Under the pieces are notes generated by a model, which saw only the letters and a list, made by a program, of their open reading frames with translations, searched no databases and was not told the origin of the DNA. Made by a program: the position numbers and the translations under genes. A stretch of DNA of 64,000 bases from Candidatus Corynebacterium faecigallinarum (GTDB taxonomy: Bacteria; Actinomycetota; Actinomycetes; Mycobacteriales; Mycobacteriaceae): assembly GCA_019120175.1 (NCBI GenBank), contig DWVP01000020.1, positions 62,001 through 126,000 of the forward strand, in the 5' to 3' direction. Positions 25,904 through 34,888 of the stretch are shown in pieces (position 1 is the first letter of the stretch; each line of letters starts with the position of its first letter).

Positions 25904-25927
25904 ACCGGCGAGACAGGTCTCGCCGGT
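25904..25927. promoter_or_regulatory. Perfect 11-base inverted repeat in the lpqE-like/carD divergent region
   Basis: ACCGGCGAGAC and GTCTCGCCGGT are exact complements separated by AG. The tiny spacer favours a protein-binding operator over an RNA hairpin. It lies about 85 bases from the lpqE-like start and 92 bases from carD. Confidence 0.5.
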
Positions 25928-26018
25928 CCACCCGATTGGGGCGATCGGCACCAGCGGTGCGGAACGCCGGGTGATGCCGCGGGCGGTGGTGGTGGCGGTG
26001 GTGGTATCCTGGGTCGCC

Positions 26019-26609
26019 ATGGAGTTCAATATCGGGGATGTCGTCGTTTACCCCCACCACGGTGCCGCAGTGATCGAAGGGATCGAGCAGCGGGTATTCA
26101 AGGGGGAACCGGTCGAATACCTGGTTCTGCGCGTTAACCAGGGTGACCTGCTGGTGCGGGTGCCCGCCGCGAACGCGGAGACCGTCGGCGTGCGAGACGT
26201 GGTCGGCGAGGAGGGCCTGCAGAAGGTATTCTCGATGCTGCGCGAAACCGATGTCGAGGAGGCCGGCAACTGGTCCCGCCGCTACAAGGCGAACCAGGAA
26301 CGACTGGCGTCCGGCAACGTGAACCGGGTCGCCGAGGTGGTTCGTGACCTGTGGCGTCGCGACCAGGACCGTGGCCTGTCCGCCGGTGAGAAGCGCATGC
26401 TGGCCAAGGCGCGGCTGGTGCTTGTCGGCGAGCTCGCCCTGGCGGATGGCGTCGACGACGAGAAGGCTGATGCGACGGTGCAGCGGATGGAGGAGACCAT
26501 CGTCCGGCACCGTGAGGAGGCCGCTGCCAAGCGTGCCGCCGGTGTCACCGACGAGGACGCCCCCCGGTCGATCGACCTGGACGACGAACTCGGCGAAGAC
26601 GACGAGTAG
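26019..26609 (+). CDS. carD: RNA polymerase-binding transcription factor CarD
   Basis: The 196-residue factor binds the RNA polymerase beta subunit and stabilises open promoter complexes, especially at rRNA promoters. The Tudor-like N-terminal domain ([17 protein letters not shown], about 1-60) is followed by the helical DNA-binding region with a tryptophan in NWSRRY. The acidic C-terminus has about 30 residues beyond the usual end (DDELGEDDE). TATCCT (26005-26010) ends eight bases before the ATG, implying leaderless translation. ispD follows. Confidence 0.95.
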   Translation: MEFNIGDVVVYPHHGAAVIEGIEQRVFKGEPVEYLVLRVNQGDLLVRVPAANAETVGVRDVVGEEGLQKVFSMLRETDVEEAGNWSRRYKANQERLASGNVNRVAEVVRDLWRRDQDRGLSAGEKRMLAKARLVLVGELALADGVDDEKADATVQRMEETIVRHREEAAAKRAAGVTDEDAPRSIDLDDELGEDDE

Positions 26610-26666
26610 CGCAGGTAAGGCAGACGGGGACGCGTTAGGACATCTGACGTAGTGTCGGCAGGCGTC

Positions 26667-27518
26667 GTGACCGTGTACGCGGTGGTCGCCGCCATCGACG
26701 ACGGTCGGCAACTGGGGGAGGATACGCCGACGGCGTTCGTGGGGATCGCCGGACGAACCATTCTGGAACGATGCCTGGACGGGCTGGCCGCATCGCACGA
26801 GGTGGACCGGACCGTGGTCTCGGTGTCGGCTGAGATGCAGGTCGAGGCCGAGGAACTCCTGGCATCGCAGGCTGTCCAGTGGGCGCCGATGACGGTGTCC
26901 GTGGTCGTCGGTGGCGTAGAACGTGCTGACTCGGTGCTCGCTGCGCTCGAGTCCATCGAACGTGACGTGGGGGAGCAGGAGTCCCGGGTTCTCGTCGCAG
27001 TGCACGACGCGGCCCGGTGCCTGACCCCGCCGGCGGCGATCGCCGGACTGGTCCGCACCGCCTGTGAGGGGGTGGCGAACAACGCCTGGACCGGGGTGGT
27101 GCCGGTGGTGCCGGTGCCGGACACGGCCGAGGTGACCGAGGTGGTCAAGGCGGTCGAGGTGGCCTGCGGTGGTGCCGCTGACGGGGCCGAGGTCATCCGG
27201 TCCGCCCCGGTCAGTGGTGTGCCTCCCGATGGGGCGCGCGGTGGGCTACGTGCCGCGCAGACCCCGCAGGTCTTCGCCTTCGACCGACTGCTCGCGGCGA
27301 ACCGGATGCAGCAGGCGCGGGAGGAACTCGATTCAGCACATCCGACCGGCGAGCCGCCCTCTGCACACTCCCCGATCGAGGTGGTCGACGACTCCTCGTT
27401 GATGGAGATGGCCGGCGAGACCGTGGTGGTCGTTCCCGGCTTCGACCTGGCCTTCACGATCTCCGGGCCGGCAGACGTGGTGCAGGCGGAACTCCTGGCC
27501 ACCGGTGAAAACAAGTAG
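26667..27518 (+). CDS. ispD: IspD-like cytidylyltransferase with atypical active site
   Basis: The 283-residue protein sits where ispD (2-C-methyl-erythritol 4-phosphate cytidylyltransferase, MEP pathway) is expected after carD. It keeps VVGG-x-x-R-x-DSV, VHDAAR and AAQTPQVF. The nucleotide loop is degenerate: the usual A-A-G-x-G-x-R reads AAIDDGR. The catalytic lysine of the PK motif is Thr (DTPTAF), and the C-terminal lysine of the F-K-I-T motif is also Thr (AFTIS). ispF, normally next, is absent. Activity is therefore uncertain. GTG 26667 is chosen to begin just before the first strand; GTG 26652 is an alternative. Confidence 0.7.
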   Translation: MTVYAVVAAIDDGRQLGEDTPTAFVGIAGRTILERCLDGLAASHEVDRTVVSVSAEMQVEAEELLASQAVQWAPMTVSVVVGGVERADSVLAALESIERDVGEQESRVLVAVHDAARCLTPPAAIAGLVRTACEGVANNAWTGVVPVVPVPDTAEVTEVVKAVEVACGGAADGAEVIRSAPVSGVPPDGARGGLRAAQTPQVFAFDRLLAANRMQQAREELDSAHPTGEPPSAHSPIEVVDDSSLMEMAGETVVVVPGFDLAFTISGPADVVQAELLATGENK

Positions 27519-27543
27519 CCCCACCACGGTGAGCGCGGTGGGG
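27519..27543 (+). terminator. Hairpin after ispD
   Basis: CCCCACC pairs with GGTGGGG around an 11-base loop directly after the ispD stop, between convergent genes. It may serve both directions. Confidence 0.55.
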
Positions 27544-27563
27544 TGGGTCGGACTCGCGTCCGA

Positions 27564-28160
27564 CTAGCTTGCGAAGGAGACCGGCAGCTCGGCGACGTCA
27601 CCGAAACCGGACTGGTGGTCACCGAAGAGCTTCACCACGCAGGAGTCCGTGGTGCAGTCCAGGCTGCCGTCCTCGCTGGTGGCCTTGACATCCAGCTCCA
27701 CCTCGGCATTGCCCTCGGCATCGAAGTGGTCGGTGGCCCGCTCCTCACCCTCGGCGGCGATCCAGGCGGAGTCCTCGCGGCCACCGGTACAGGTGGGCGG
27801 GCCGCCTGCGGCACCCTCGGCAGCGCAGATGCCCAGGTAGTAGCCCTGATCTGTGTCCAGGTCGGTGAGGGTCACGGTGATGGTGTCACCGTCAGCCAGG
27901 TCGTCGGTCTTGTCCGCGGAGATGCCGTCGACATCGCCTACGTCATCACCGTCGTCGTCACCGTCGTCGGTGTCATCGGCCTCGTCTGCGTCGTCGTCGG
28001 CGGGCTGCTCGACGGCGGTGTCGTCGGCAGCATCGTCATCCGAATCATCGTCATCGCCGCAGGCGGCGACACCGACGGTGAGAACTGCAGCGGCAGCCAG
28101 GGCGGCGGCACGACGCACCGGACGCGCGGTGCCGGTGGTGCGGGTGAGGCGAATGCTCAT
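27564..28160 (-). CDS. Lipoprotein with neocarzinostatin-like domain
   Basis: The 198-residue protein has a signal peptide with a lipobox (GVAAC, Cys about residue 34). A striking linker made mostly of Asp (about 36-80) leads to a C-terminal domain of about 110 residues. That domain resembles neocarzinostatin-type folds: DTDQGYYLGICA near its start and LDCTTDSCVVKLFG near its end give the two cysteine pairs of the family, and it finishes with a strand PVSFA. In streptomycetes the fold binds enediyne drugs; here only the fold is suggested, with ligand unknown. It occupies the place of ispF. Confidence 0.6.
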   Translation of the reverse strand: MSIRLTRTTGTARPVRRAAALAAAAVLTVGVAACGDDDDSDDDAADDTAVEQPADDDADEADDTDDGDDDGDDVGDVDGISADKTDDLADGDTITVTLTDLDTDQGYYLGICAAEGAAGGPPTCTGGREDSAWIAAEGEERATDHFDAEGNAEVELDVKATSEDGSLDCTTDSCVVKLFGDHQSGFGDVAELPVSFAS

Positions 28161-28234
28161 AGGTCAACTCCGTGGTCTCCCAGAACTGTTGTCTCCTGTA
28201 TGTACTGAGCAGAGCCTACCAAAACATCAGGTAT

Positions 28235-29104
28235 TCACATCCGAATCGTGGACTCCACCGCCCCCAGCCCGTCGACCTCGATACGCACCACGTCACCGTC
28301 GGCGAGGAAGCGGTCCGAGCCTGCCCCCACACCCTCCGGAGTGCCCGTGACGATCACATCGCCAGGCTCCAGGGAGGCGAAGTTGGCGATGTAGCGCACC
28401 AGCTCCACCGGGGGGAACACCAGGTCGGCGGTGCTGTGCTCCTGGCGCAGCTCGCCATTGACCCAGGTCCGCAACACTGCCCCGGCCTCCACCGGATCGT
28501 AGTCGTCGGCCAGGGTCAGCCACGGGCCGAACCCGGATGAGGCATCGAGGTTCTTGCCCTGCAACCACTGCTGCGTCCGGTACTGCCAGTCTCGCTGGGA
28601 GAAGTCGTTCATCACCGCATAGCCGGCGATCGCCCCACGCGCCTCCTCGGCGGAGACGTCGTCGCGTCCGCCAGCGACCCGGGTGCCGATGACCACCGCC
28701 AGCTCGCCCTCGTAGTCGGCCTTCGCCGACAGGGCGGGAGGCACGGTCACCTCGGCGTACGGCGAGGTCACCGCGGACGGGTACTTCACGAACAAGGTGG
28801 GGTGGTCGGGGACCGGGTGGCCCATTTCCACGATGTGCTCGCGGTAGTTCAGGCCGACGCAGAAGATCTTCTCCGGACGCCGCACCACCGGCGACAGTTC
28901 GTCCAGCGAGACCGTGATCGGGTCACCGTCGCGACGCAGCCCCGAGTCCACCGCAGGCCGCAGGCCGGTGGCGTTGCCCCGCAGCAGATCGCCGATGCTG
29001 CGGCGGTCGGCCACGCGTCCTGACATGGTGTGCGCCTGGTAGTCCACGTCCTCCACCAGTACGGTGCACTTGGCTCCGTTGATCGGTACCGTCGCCAGTT
29101 TCAT
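28235..29104 (-). CDS. Fumarylacetoacetate hydrolase family protein
   Basis: A 289-residue cytosolic enzyme of the FAH family. The core has [11 protein letters not shown], the metal-binding [10 protein letters not shown] segment, NDFSQRDWQ, and the C-terminal [13 protein letters not shown] loop. Members cleave or isomerise dicarboxylic keto-acids from aromatic degradation or act as oxaloacetate tautomerase/acylpyruvate hydrolase; the specific reaction cannot be read here. GGGAG lies seven bases before the ATG. It is divergent from cysS with only 28 bases between start codons, so their promoters overlap. Confidence 0.88.
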   Translation of the reverse strand: MKLATVPINGAKCTVLVEDVDYQAHTMSGRVADRRSIGDLLRGNATGLRPAVDSGLRRDGDPITVSLDELSPVVRRPEKIFCVGLNYREHIVEMGHPVPDHPTLFVKYPSAVTSPYAEVTVPPALSAKADYEGELAVVIGTRVAGGRDDVSAEEARGAIAGYAVMNDFSQRDWQYRTQQWLQGKNLDASSGFGPWLTLADDYDPVEAGAVLRTWVNGELRQEHSTADLVFPPVELVRYIANFASLEPGDVIVTGTPEGVGAGSDRFLADGDVVRIEVDGLGAVESTIRM

Positions 29105-29132
29105 CTTTCATCTCCCAGCTAGACTGTTTGTT

Positions 29133-30554
29133 GTGACTCTGCGATTCTTCGACACCGCGACCCGTGAACTCCACGACTTCGTCCCCCTGCGCGAGGGACA
29201 TGCGAGCGTGTACCTGTGTGGCGCGACCGTGCAGTCGATCCCGCACATCGGACACGTGCGCTCGGGTGTGGCGTTCGACGTCCTGCGAAACTGGCTCGAG
29301 GCCAAGGGCCTGGACGTGGCGTTCGTGCGCAATGTTACAGACATCGACGACAAGATCCTGACCAAGTCCGCCGAGCACGGCCGCCCCTGGTGGGAATGGG
29401 CTGCCACCCACGAGCGTGCGTTCACCCGCGCCTACGACCTGCTGGGCGTGACCCCGCCGTCGATCGAGCCGCGCGCGACCGGACACATCCCGGAGATGAT
29501 CGCCTACATCCAGCGCATCATCGACAACGGGTTGGCCTACGCCACCGAGGACGGGTCGGTGTACTGCCGTACCGCGAAAGTCCCGCAGTACGGTTTCCTG
29601 TCGCACCAGAAGTTGGACGAGCTGGACCAGGGTGAGGATGCCGCCCCGGGTAAAGAGGATCCGCGCGACTTCGCGATGTGGAAGGCCGCCAAGCCCGGCG
29701 AGCCCGGCTGGGACACCCCGTGGGGCTACGGACGCCCCGGCTGGCACATCGAGTGCTCGGCAATGTCCCGGAAGTACCTCGGCGAAGCCTTCGACATCCA
29801 CGCCGGGGGTATGGACCTGCAGTTCCCGCACCACGAGAACGAGGCCGCACAGGCGCACGCCGCCGGGGACGACTTCGCCACCCTGTGGCTGCACAACGGC
29901 TGGGTGACGATGTCGGGTGAGAAGATGTCGAAGTCGCTGGGCAATGTGCTCTCCGTGCCCAATGTCCTGACCCTGGTGCGGCCCATCGAGCTGCGCTACT
30001 ACCTGGGCTCGGCGCACTACCGCTCGATGCTGGAGTACTCCGAGGATGCGCTGCAGGAGGCCGCGGCCGGGTTCCGACGCATCGAGAAGTTCCTGGGACG
30101 TGCCGTGGAACTGGCCGGGGAGGTGCCGGTGACCGAGTGGCTGCCGGCCTTCGAGGAGTGCCTGGACAACGATCTCGCCGTGCCACAGGCGCTGGCGGTC
30201 ATCCACGAAGCCGTGCGCGACGGCAACAAGGCGCTGGACGCCGGGAACCGCGATGAGGTCGTGCGCCTCGCTGGTGAGGTGCGCGCGATGATGGGCGTGC
30301 TGGGCGTGGATCCGTTGTCGGAGACCTGGGCGGGTGCCGATTCGCGTGGTCGAGGTCAGGGTATCGGTGCAGCGGAGGGGTCGGACGATGCGCTTGCCGC
30401 ATTGGACGTCCTGGTCTCCGCCGAGCTCGAGCTGCGTGCCGAGGCCAAGGCCTCGAAGGACTACGCCACAGCCGATGCGGTGCGCGACCGGCTCAAGGCC
30501 GCCGGCATCTCGGTGGCTGACTCCTCAGCCGGGGCGACCTGGTCGCTGGGGTAG
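29133..30554 (+). CDS. cysS: Cysteinyl-tRNA synthetase
   Basis: The 473-residue class I synthetase charges tRNA-Cys. HIGH motif is HIGH (38-41), KMSKS is at 264-268, and zinc ligands are Cys29, the Cys in WHIECSAM and the His/Glu in FPHHENE. The C-terminal helical anticodon domain is complete. GTG 29133 starts seven bases after TAGACT (29120-29125), a leaderless arrangement. The upstream extension in the open frame overlaps the divergent hydrolase and is rejected. In mycobacteria ispF would precede it. Confidence 0.96.
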   Translation: MTLRFFDTATRELHDFVPLREGHASVYLCGATVQSIPHIGHVRSGVAFDVLRNWLEAKGLDVAFVRNVTDIDDKILTKSAEHGRPWWEWAATHERAFTRAYDLLGVTPPSIEPRATGHIPEMIAYIQRIIDNGLAYATEDGSVYCRTAKVPQYGFLSHQKLDELDQGEDAAPGKEDPRDFAMWKAAKPGEPGWDTPWGYGRPGWHIECSAMSRKYLGEAFDIHAGGMDLQFPHHENEAAQAHAAGDDFATLWLHNGWVTMSGEKMSKSLGNVLSVPNVLTLVRPIELRYYLGSAHYRSMLEYSEDALQEAAAGFRRIEKFLGRAVELAGEVPVTEWLPAFEECLDNDLAVPQALAVIHEAVRDGNKALDAGNRDEVVRLAGEVRAMMGVLGVDPLSETWAGADSRGRGQGIGAAEGSDDALAALDVLVSAELELRAEAKASKDYATADAVRDRLKAAGISVADSSAGATWSLG

Positions 30555-30597
30555 CGCCCTGGGATATGCGCCCACCTGGTACGCGTGATCGACTGCC

Positions 30598-30667
30598 TGT
30601 CAGAAAGGTGGGACCAATCGCTGTGGCTTAGGGGTGGATCACAGCGATTGTTCCCACCTTTCTGACA
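30598..30667. repeat. Palindromic intergenic repeat, copy 2 (L+L type)
   Basis: Arms 30598-30625 and 30640-30667 are complementary over 28 bases with one mismatch. The outer part (TGTCAGAAAGGTGGGA) matches the other four copies, but the inner part (CAATCGCTGTG) is the left-type module on both sides. It sits between convergent cysS and the MFS gene and may act as a two-way terminator. Confidence 0.88.
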
Positions 30668-30719
30668 CCGGGGCGGTAGGCGGGAGGGGGCGGGGAGGAG
30701 AGACAGGACGGCCGCCCCG

Positions 30720-32129
30720 CTATTTCTCCCGCAGGCGGGTGCCCTTCAGCTCCGGCAGCGCCAGCGCAGCCAGCGCGGCGATCGCGAACGCGATGCCGAA
30801 GAGGGTGAACAGGATCGGCAGACCACCGAAGACCAGCAGCGGCGGCACGATCAGCGGCGCGATGATCGACGCCAGGCGTCCGAAGCCGGTTGCCGCACCG
30901 GTGCCGCGGGCGCGCATGGTGGTGGGGTAGAGCTCCGGCCCGATCGCGTACAGCGCACCCCAGGCGCCCAGGTTGAAGAAGGACAGCAGGCAACCGGCGG
31001 CGATGATCTGCCACTCCTGACCGGCCAGCCCGTACAGTCCGGCGGCCACCGCGGAGCCGGCGAGGAACGCCGCCAGCGTGGCACGGCGTCCCCAGCGCTC
31101 GATGAGGAACGCCGCCACCGCGTAGCCCGGCAGCTGCGCCAGGGTGATGATCAGCGTGAAGGTGAAGGACTTCACCAGGGAGAAGCCCTGGTCCACCAGG
31201 ATCGACGGGATCCAGGTGAACGCCCCGTAGTAGCTCAGGTTGATGCAGAACCAGATGGTCCACAGTGCCGCCGTCCGGCGTCGGAGCGGCGCGGCCCAGA
31301 TGCTGGTCACCGGGGCGGACGCTGCGTCGGAACCCGCGAGGATCGCAGCGTCCTGCTGCTTCTCGTCCAGCACCGGGGCGGCTTCGGACGCCGCATCGGA
31401 GCTCTCGGCCTGGAACTTCAGGCGGGTCGGTTCGGACGCCTCGAACTCGGCGACGATCTCCTCGGCCTCCTCGTGGCGGCCCTTCGACTCCAGGAAACGC
31501 ACCGACTCCGGCAGTTTCATCCGCACGTACAGGGCGTAGAACGCCGGCACCATGCCGAGTGCCAGCGCCCACCGCCAGCCGTTCTCGCCGACCGGTACCA
31601 CGAAAGCACCGATGACGGCGGCGGCCAGCCAGCCCACCGCCCAGAACGCCTCGAGGATGACCACCATGCGTCCGCGGACCTTGCGAGGGGCGTACTCGGA
31701 GATCAGCGTGGAGGCGACCGGCAGCTCAGCGCCGAGGCCGAGGCCCACCACGAAGCGCAGGGCGATGAGGACCGCGAGCCCGCCGGCCAGGGCGGAGGCA
31801 CCGGTGGCCAGACCGTAGACCAACAACGTGACGGCGAAGATATTGCGGCGTCCGAACCGGTCGGCCAGCAGGCCACCGAAGGTCGCGCCCAGTGCCATGC
31901 CCACGAAGCCGGCGGAGGCCAACCAGGAGGTCTCGGTGTGGGTCAGTCCCCAATGGGTGGTCAGCGCGGCCATGATGAAGCCGATCAGACCGACGTCCAT
32001 CGCGTCCAACGCCCAGCCGATGCCGGATCCGCCGAGCAGCTTCGTATGACGCTTAGTGACCGGCAGGCGGTCGAGGCGCTCGGTGCGGGTCAGCTGGGGA
32101 GAGGTGGCCGTACGGGACTGAGGTGTCAT
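30720..32129 (-). CDS. MFS transporter, sugar/aromatic acid symporter type
   Basis: A 469-residue permease with about twelve transmembrane helices. LADRFGRRN follows helix 2 and PESVRFLESKGR lies in the central loop, both typical of the sugar-porter and aromatic-acid:H+ symporter branches. The central loop is long, acidic and alanine-rich (about 215-260). Substrate is unknown. ATG 32129 is used; a frame extending upstream has no support. TACAGT lies nine bases before the start. It is divergent from rlmB. Confidence 0.85.
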   Translation of the reverse strand: MTPQSRTATSPQLTRTERLDRLPVTKRHTKLLGGSGIGWALDAMDVGLIGFIMAALTTHWGLTHTETSWLASAGFVGMALGATFGGLLADRFGRRNIFAVTLLVYGLATGASALAGGLAVLIALRFVVGLGLGAELPVASTLISEYAPRKVRGRMVVILEAFWAVGWLAAAVIGAFVVPVGENGWRWALALGMVPAFYALYVRMKLPESVRFLESKGRHEEAEEIVAEFEASEPTRLKFQAESSDAASEAAPVLDEKQQDAAILAGSDAASAPVTSIWAAPLRRRTAALWTIWFCINLSYYGAFTWIPSILVDQGFSLVKSFTFTLIITLAQLPGYAVAAFLIERWGRRATLAAFLAGSAVAAGLYGLAGQEWQIIAAGCLLSFFNLGAWGALYAIGPELYPTTMRARGTGAATGFGRLASIIAPLIVPPLLVFGGLPILFTLFGIAFAIAALAALALPELKGTRLREK

Positions 32130-32205
32130 GGGAACAGAACTGTACAGCGCAGGGCCACGGTTGTGAACAGGGGGAATCGAGGGGTGAGGGGGTAGGGTGG
32201 TGCCC

Positions 32206-33159
32206 ATGGCAGGAAACGACAAGCGCCGCGGCGCAGTACGCAAGACCGAGCGTAAGGGGTCCTCGAAGGGCTCCGGGGGAACACGGCGACGAGGGCTCGA
32301 AGGCAAGGGACCGACCCCGAAGGCCGAGGACCGCGTCTACCACGCGAAGCACAAGGCGAAGAAGCAGAAGGAGCGCCGGGACTCCGGACGCCACGACCCG
32401 CGTGACCGCGCCGAGCAGCCGGAGCTGGTCGTCGGCCGTAACCCGGTCATCGAGTGCCTCCACGCCAACGCCCCGGCGACCGCGCTCTACGTCGCCGTCG
32501 GCACCGGCAACGACGACCGGCTGTCCGAGGCCGTGCACACCTGCGCCGAGCGCGGCATCGCGGTGCTCGAGGTCAGCCGCGACGAGCTGGACCGGATGAC
32601 CGGCAACGGCATGCACCAGGGCATCGGCCTGCAGGTGCCGCCGTACAAGTACTCCCAGGTCGAGGACCTGATCGATGGTGCGCAGAGTTCCGGACGCCCC
32701 GGGATGATCGTCGCTCTCGACAACATCACCGACCCACGTAACCTCGGTGCGGTCATCCGCTCGGTCGCCGCCTTCGGTGGACACGGCGTGATCATCCCGG
32801 AGCGTCGCTCAGCCTCGGTGACCGCAGTCGCGTGGCGGACCTCCGCCGGCACCGCCGCCCGGCTGCCCGTCGCCCGGGCCACGAACCTGGTGCGCTCGCT
32901 GAAGCAGCTGCAGCAGGCCGGTTACCAGGTCGTGGGCCTGGACGCCGGTGGCCAGCACACCCTGGACACCTACGACGGCACCACCCCTGTGGTGGTCGTC
33001 GTCGGTTCCGAGGGCAAGGGATTGTCGCGCCTGGTGGGGGAGACCTGCGACGACATTCTCTCGATCCCGATGACCTCGACCGTCGAGTCGCTGAACGCCT
33101 CGGTCGCCGCGGGTGTGGTGCTCAGCGAGTTCGCCCGCCAGCGTCGGGTGCGCGGGTAG
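32206..33159 (+). CDS. rlmB: 23S rRNA 2'-O-methyltransferase RlmB/TrmH family
   Basis: The 317-residue SpoU-type methyltransferase modifies a guanosine of 23S rRNA. A very basic, disordered N-terminal extension (about 1-70, rich in Lys, Arg, Gly) precedes the L30e-like substrate domain ([13 protein letters not shown]). The knotted SAM domain follows with [24 protein letters not shown] and [21 protein letters not shown] (32193-32198) ends seven bases before ATG 32206. The cysS-rlmB order is conserved in actinobacteria, though here an MFS gene has been inserted on the opposite strand. Confidence 0.92.
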   Translation: MAGNDKRRGAVRKTERKGSSKGSGGTRRRGLEGKGPTPKAEDRVYHAKHKAKKQKERRDSGRHDPRDRAEQPELVVGRNPVIECLHANAPATALYVAVGTGNDDRLSEAVHTCAERGIAVLEVSRDELDRMTGNGMHQGIGLQVPPYKYSQVEDLIDGAQSSGRPGMIVALDNITDPRNLGAVIRSVAAFGGHGVIIPERRSASVTAVAWRTSAGTAARLPVARATNLVRSLKQLQQAGYQVVGLDAGGQHTLDTYDGTTPVVVVVGSEGKGLSRLVGETCDDILSIPMTSTVESLNASVAAGVVLSEFARQRRVRG

Positions 33160-33223
33160 GACGCACACCCCTGGGGTTCAGCCCCGGGGAATCGTCTCCG
33201 TAGCCGGTGCGTTGGACCCCGGT

Positions 33224-34354
33224 ATGAGTCACAATCTCTTCACTCCCGTCACCCTGCCCACGCCGGACGGTCACGGTCTGGATGTGGGCAACCGTGCTTT
33301 CGTCGCCCCCATGTGCCAGTACGCCGTGGATGCCGCCGACGGTGTGCCCACCGACTGGCACCTGTCCCACCTCGGCGCCCTGGCCGCCGGCGGGTTCGGT
33401 GTCGTGGTGGCCGAGGCCACCGGTGTGGAGGCCCGCGGACGGATTTCCCCGCAGGATCTCGGCCTGTGGGAGGACGGACAGGTGACCGCCCATGCCCGGC
33501 TCGTCGAGTTCATCCACGGTCAGGGCCGGACGGCGGGAGTGCAACTGGCTCACGCCGGTGGAAAGGCGTCCACCTGGCCGATGCTGCCGGGGTTCTCCAA
33601 TGCGACGGTGCCGGTCGCCGAGGGTGGCTGGCAGACCGTCAGCGCCGTCGACGGCCCGGTGATGCCGAACCTCGACCCTGCGGTCGGATTGACGGAGGAG
33701 GGGATCGCGGAGGTCGTGGCGTCCTTCGTGGACGCGGCGCGCCGGGCGGACGGCGCCGGGTACGACGTGGTGCAGATCCACGCCGCCCACGGGTACCTGA
33801 TCCACCAGTTCCTCTCCCCGCTGACAAACACCCGCACCGACGGCTACGGCGGGTACTTCACCGGGCGTTCGCGGCTGTTGCGCGAGGTCGTCGCCGCAGT
33901 GCGAGAGGTGTGGCCGGACTCGAAGCCGTTGGGCATCCGGGTCTCCGGCACCGACTGGGTCGATGACGGGCTGCAGGTCGGCGAGGTGGCGTCCGTACTG
34001 CGGGACCTGGTGGCCGACAGCCAGATCAGCTGGATCGACGTCTCCTCCGGTGGTCTCACCGACGGTTCGACCATTCCGGTGGGCCCCGGTTACCAGGTGC
34101 CGTTGGCGGTCGAGGTGACGGACACCCTCGCCGAGGCAGGGCTCGGAGAGGACGCTGCGGTGGTCTCCGCCGTGGGGCTCATCGAGGATGCGGCGCAGGC
34201 GGAGACGGTGTTGGCGACCGGGCAGGCCCACGCGGTGTCGATCGGTCGTGCGGCGCTGGTGAACCCGCACTGGGCGGCGCGGGCCGCCGCGGAGCTGCGG
34301 GTGCCGCGCGAGGAGGTCCCGCATGCCCCGCAGTTCTTCCGCGCCCGATTCTGA
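33224..34354 (+). CDS. NADH:flavin oxidoreductase, old yellow enzyme (YqjM-like)
   Basis: The 376-residue FMN enzyme reduces activated C=C bonds of enals, enones and quinones. The redox-tuning Cys is in APMCQYAV (about residue 31), and the substrate-binding pair is in IHAAHGYLIHQFLSP. NTRTDGYGG and the C-terminal phosphate loop (SIGRAALVNP) match YqjM-type enzymes. No operon partner is clear. Physiological substrate is unknown; a detoxification role is typical. Confidence 0.92.
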   Translation: MSHNLFTPVTLPTPDGHGLDVGNRAFVAPMCQYAVDAADGVPTDWHLSHLGALAAGGFGVVVAEATGVEARGRISPQDLGLWEDGQVTAHARLVEFIHGQGRTAGVQLAHAGGKASTWPMLPGFSNATVPVAEGGWQTVSAVDGPVMPNLDPAVGLTEEGIAEVVASFVDAARRADGAGYDVVQIHAAHGYLIHQFLSPLTNTRTDGYGGYFTGRSRLLREVVAAVREVWPDSKPLGIRVSGTDWVDDGLQVGEVASVLRDLVADSQISWIDVSSGGLTDGSTIPVGPGYQVPLAVEVTDTLAEAGLGEDAAVVSAVGLIEDAAQAETVLATGQAHAVSIGRAALVNPHWAARAAAELRVPREEVPHAPQFFRARF

Positions 34355-34435
34355 CAGCGCCGGACGTGACGTTCGGGGCAGGCAGGTCGATGGAGTGGAT
34401 AAGAGTGACTTGTCCACCGGTCCGAGGAGGCTGTC

Positions 34436-34888
34436 ATGTTCACCAGTTCCCCGACCCGAAGGTTCGCTGCGGTCGCCGCGACGGTCGTGCTCGGAGTGGG
34501 GGTGTCCGGGTGCTCGGGAGGGGATGACGAGGCCCAGGCTTCGGACGCGTCCGGTACGAGCACCGTCACGGTGACCGAGACAGCATCCAACCCTGATCCG
34601 AACCCGAACCCTGATCCCGCGCCGCAGCCCTGCACCCTTGGCACCCTCCACGAGTCGACGGGGCTGGAGATGCTCGATGTGATGATGTACTGCGACGGGG
34701 CGTGGATGCGCGCCGGGCAAGCTGCCACCGACCACGTCCGCAACCTCTCCTGGACCGGGGAGACGTGGGTCGAGTACGTCGCCGACGGACGCAGCAAACC
34801 CACCGGCTACCCCTGCTACTCCTGGGACCGGCTGATCACCGACGGTGTCCCGGAGGCCCTGCGCGACCAGCTCACTGTCTGTACGTGA
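34436..34888 (+). CDS. Small lipoprotein of unknown function
   Basis: A 150-residue protein with a signal peptide ending at a lipobox (GVSGC, Cys about 26). A Pro/Asn/Asp linker with NPDPNPNPDPAP repeats (about 52-63) leads to a domain of about 85 residues with four cysteines. GAGGAGG precedes the ATG well. I do not recognise the domain. Its 3' end overlaps the convergent transporter permease gene by 17 bases. Confidence 0.75.
   Translation: MFTSSPTRRFAAVAATVVLGVGVSGCSGGDDEAQASDASGTSTVTVTETASNPDPNPNPDPAPQPCTLGTLHESTGLEMLDVMMYCDGAWMRAGQAATDHVRNLSWTGETWVEYVADGRSKPTGYPCYSWDRLITDGVPEALRDQLTVCT

Noticed and set aside
30598..30667. A CRP/GlxR site in TGTGGCTTAGGGGTGGATCA
   Set aside because: The TGTG/CACA symmetry belongs to the palindromic repeat and the spacing is wrong for CRP.
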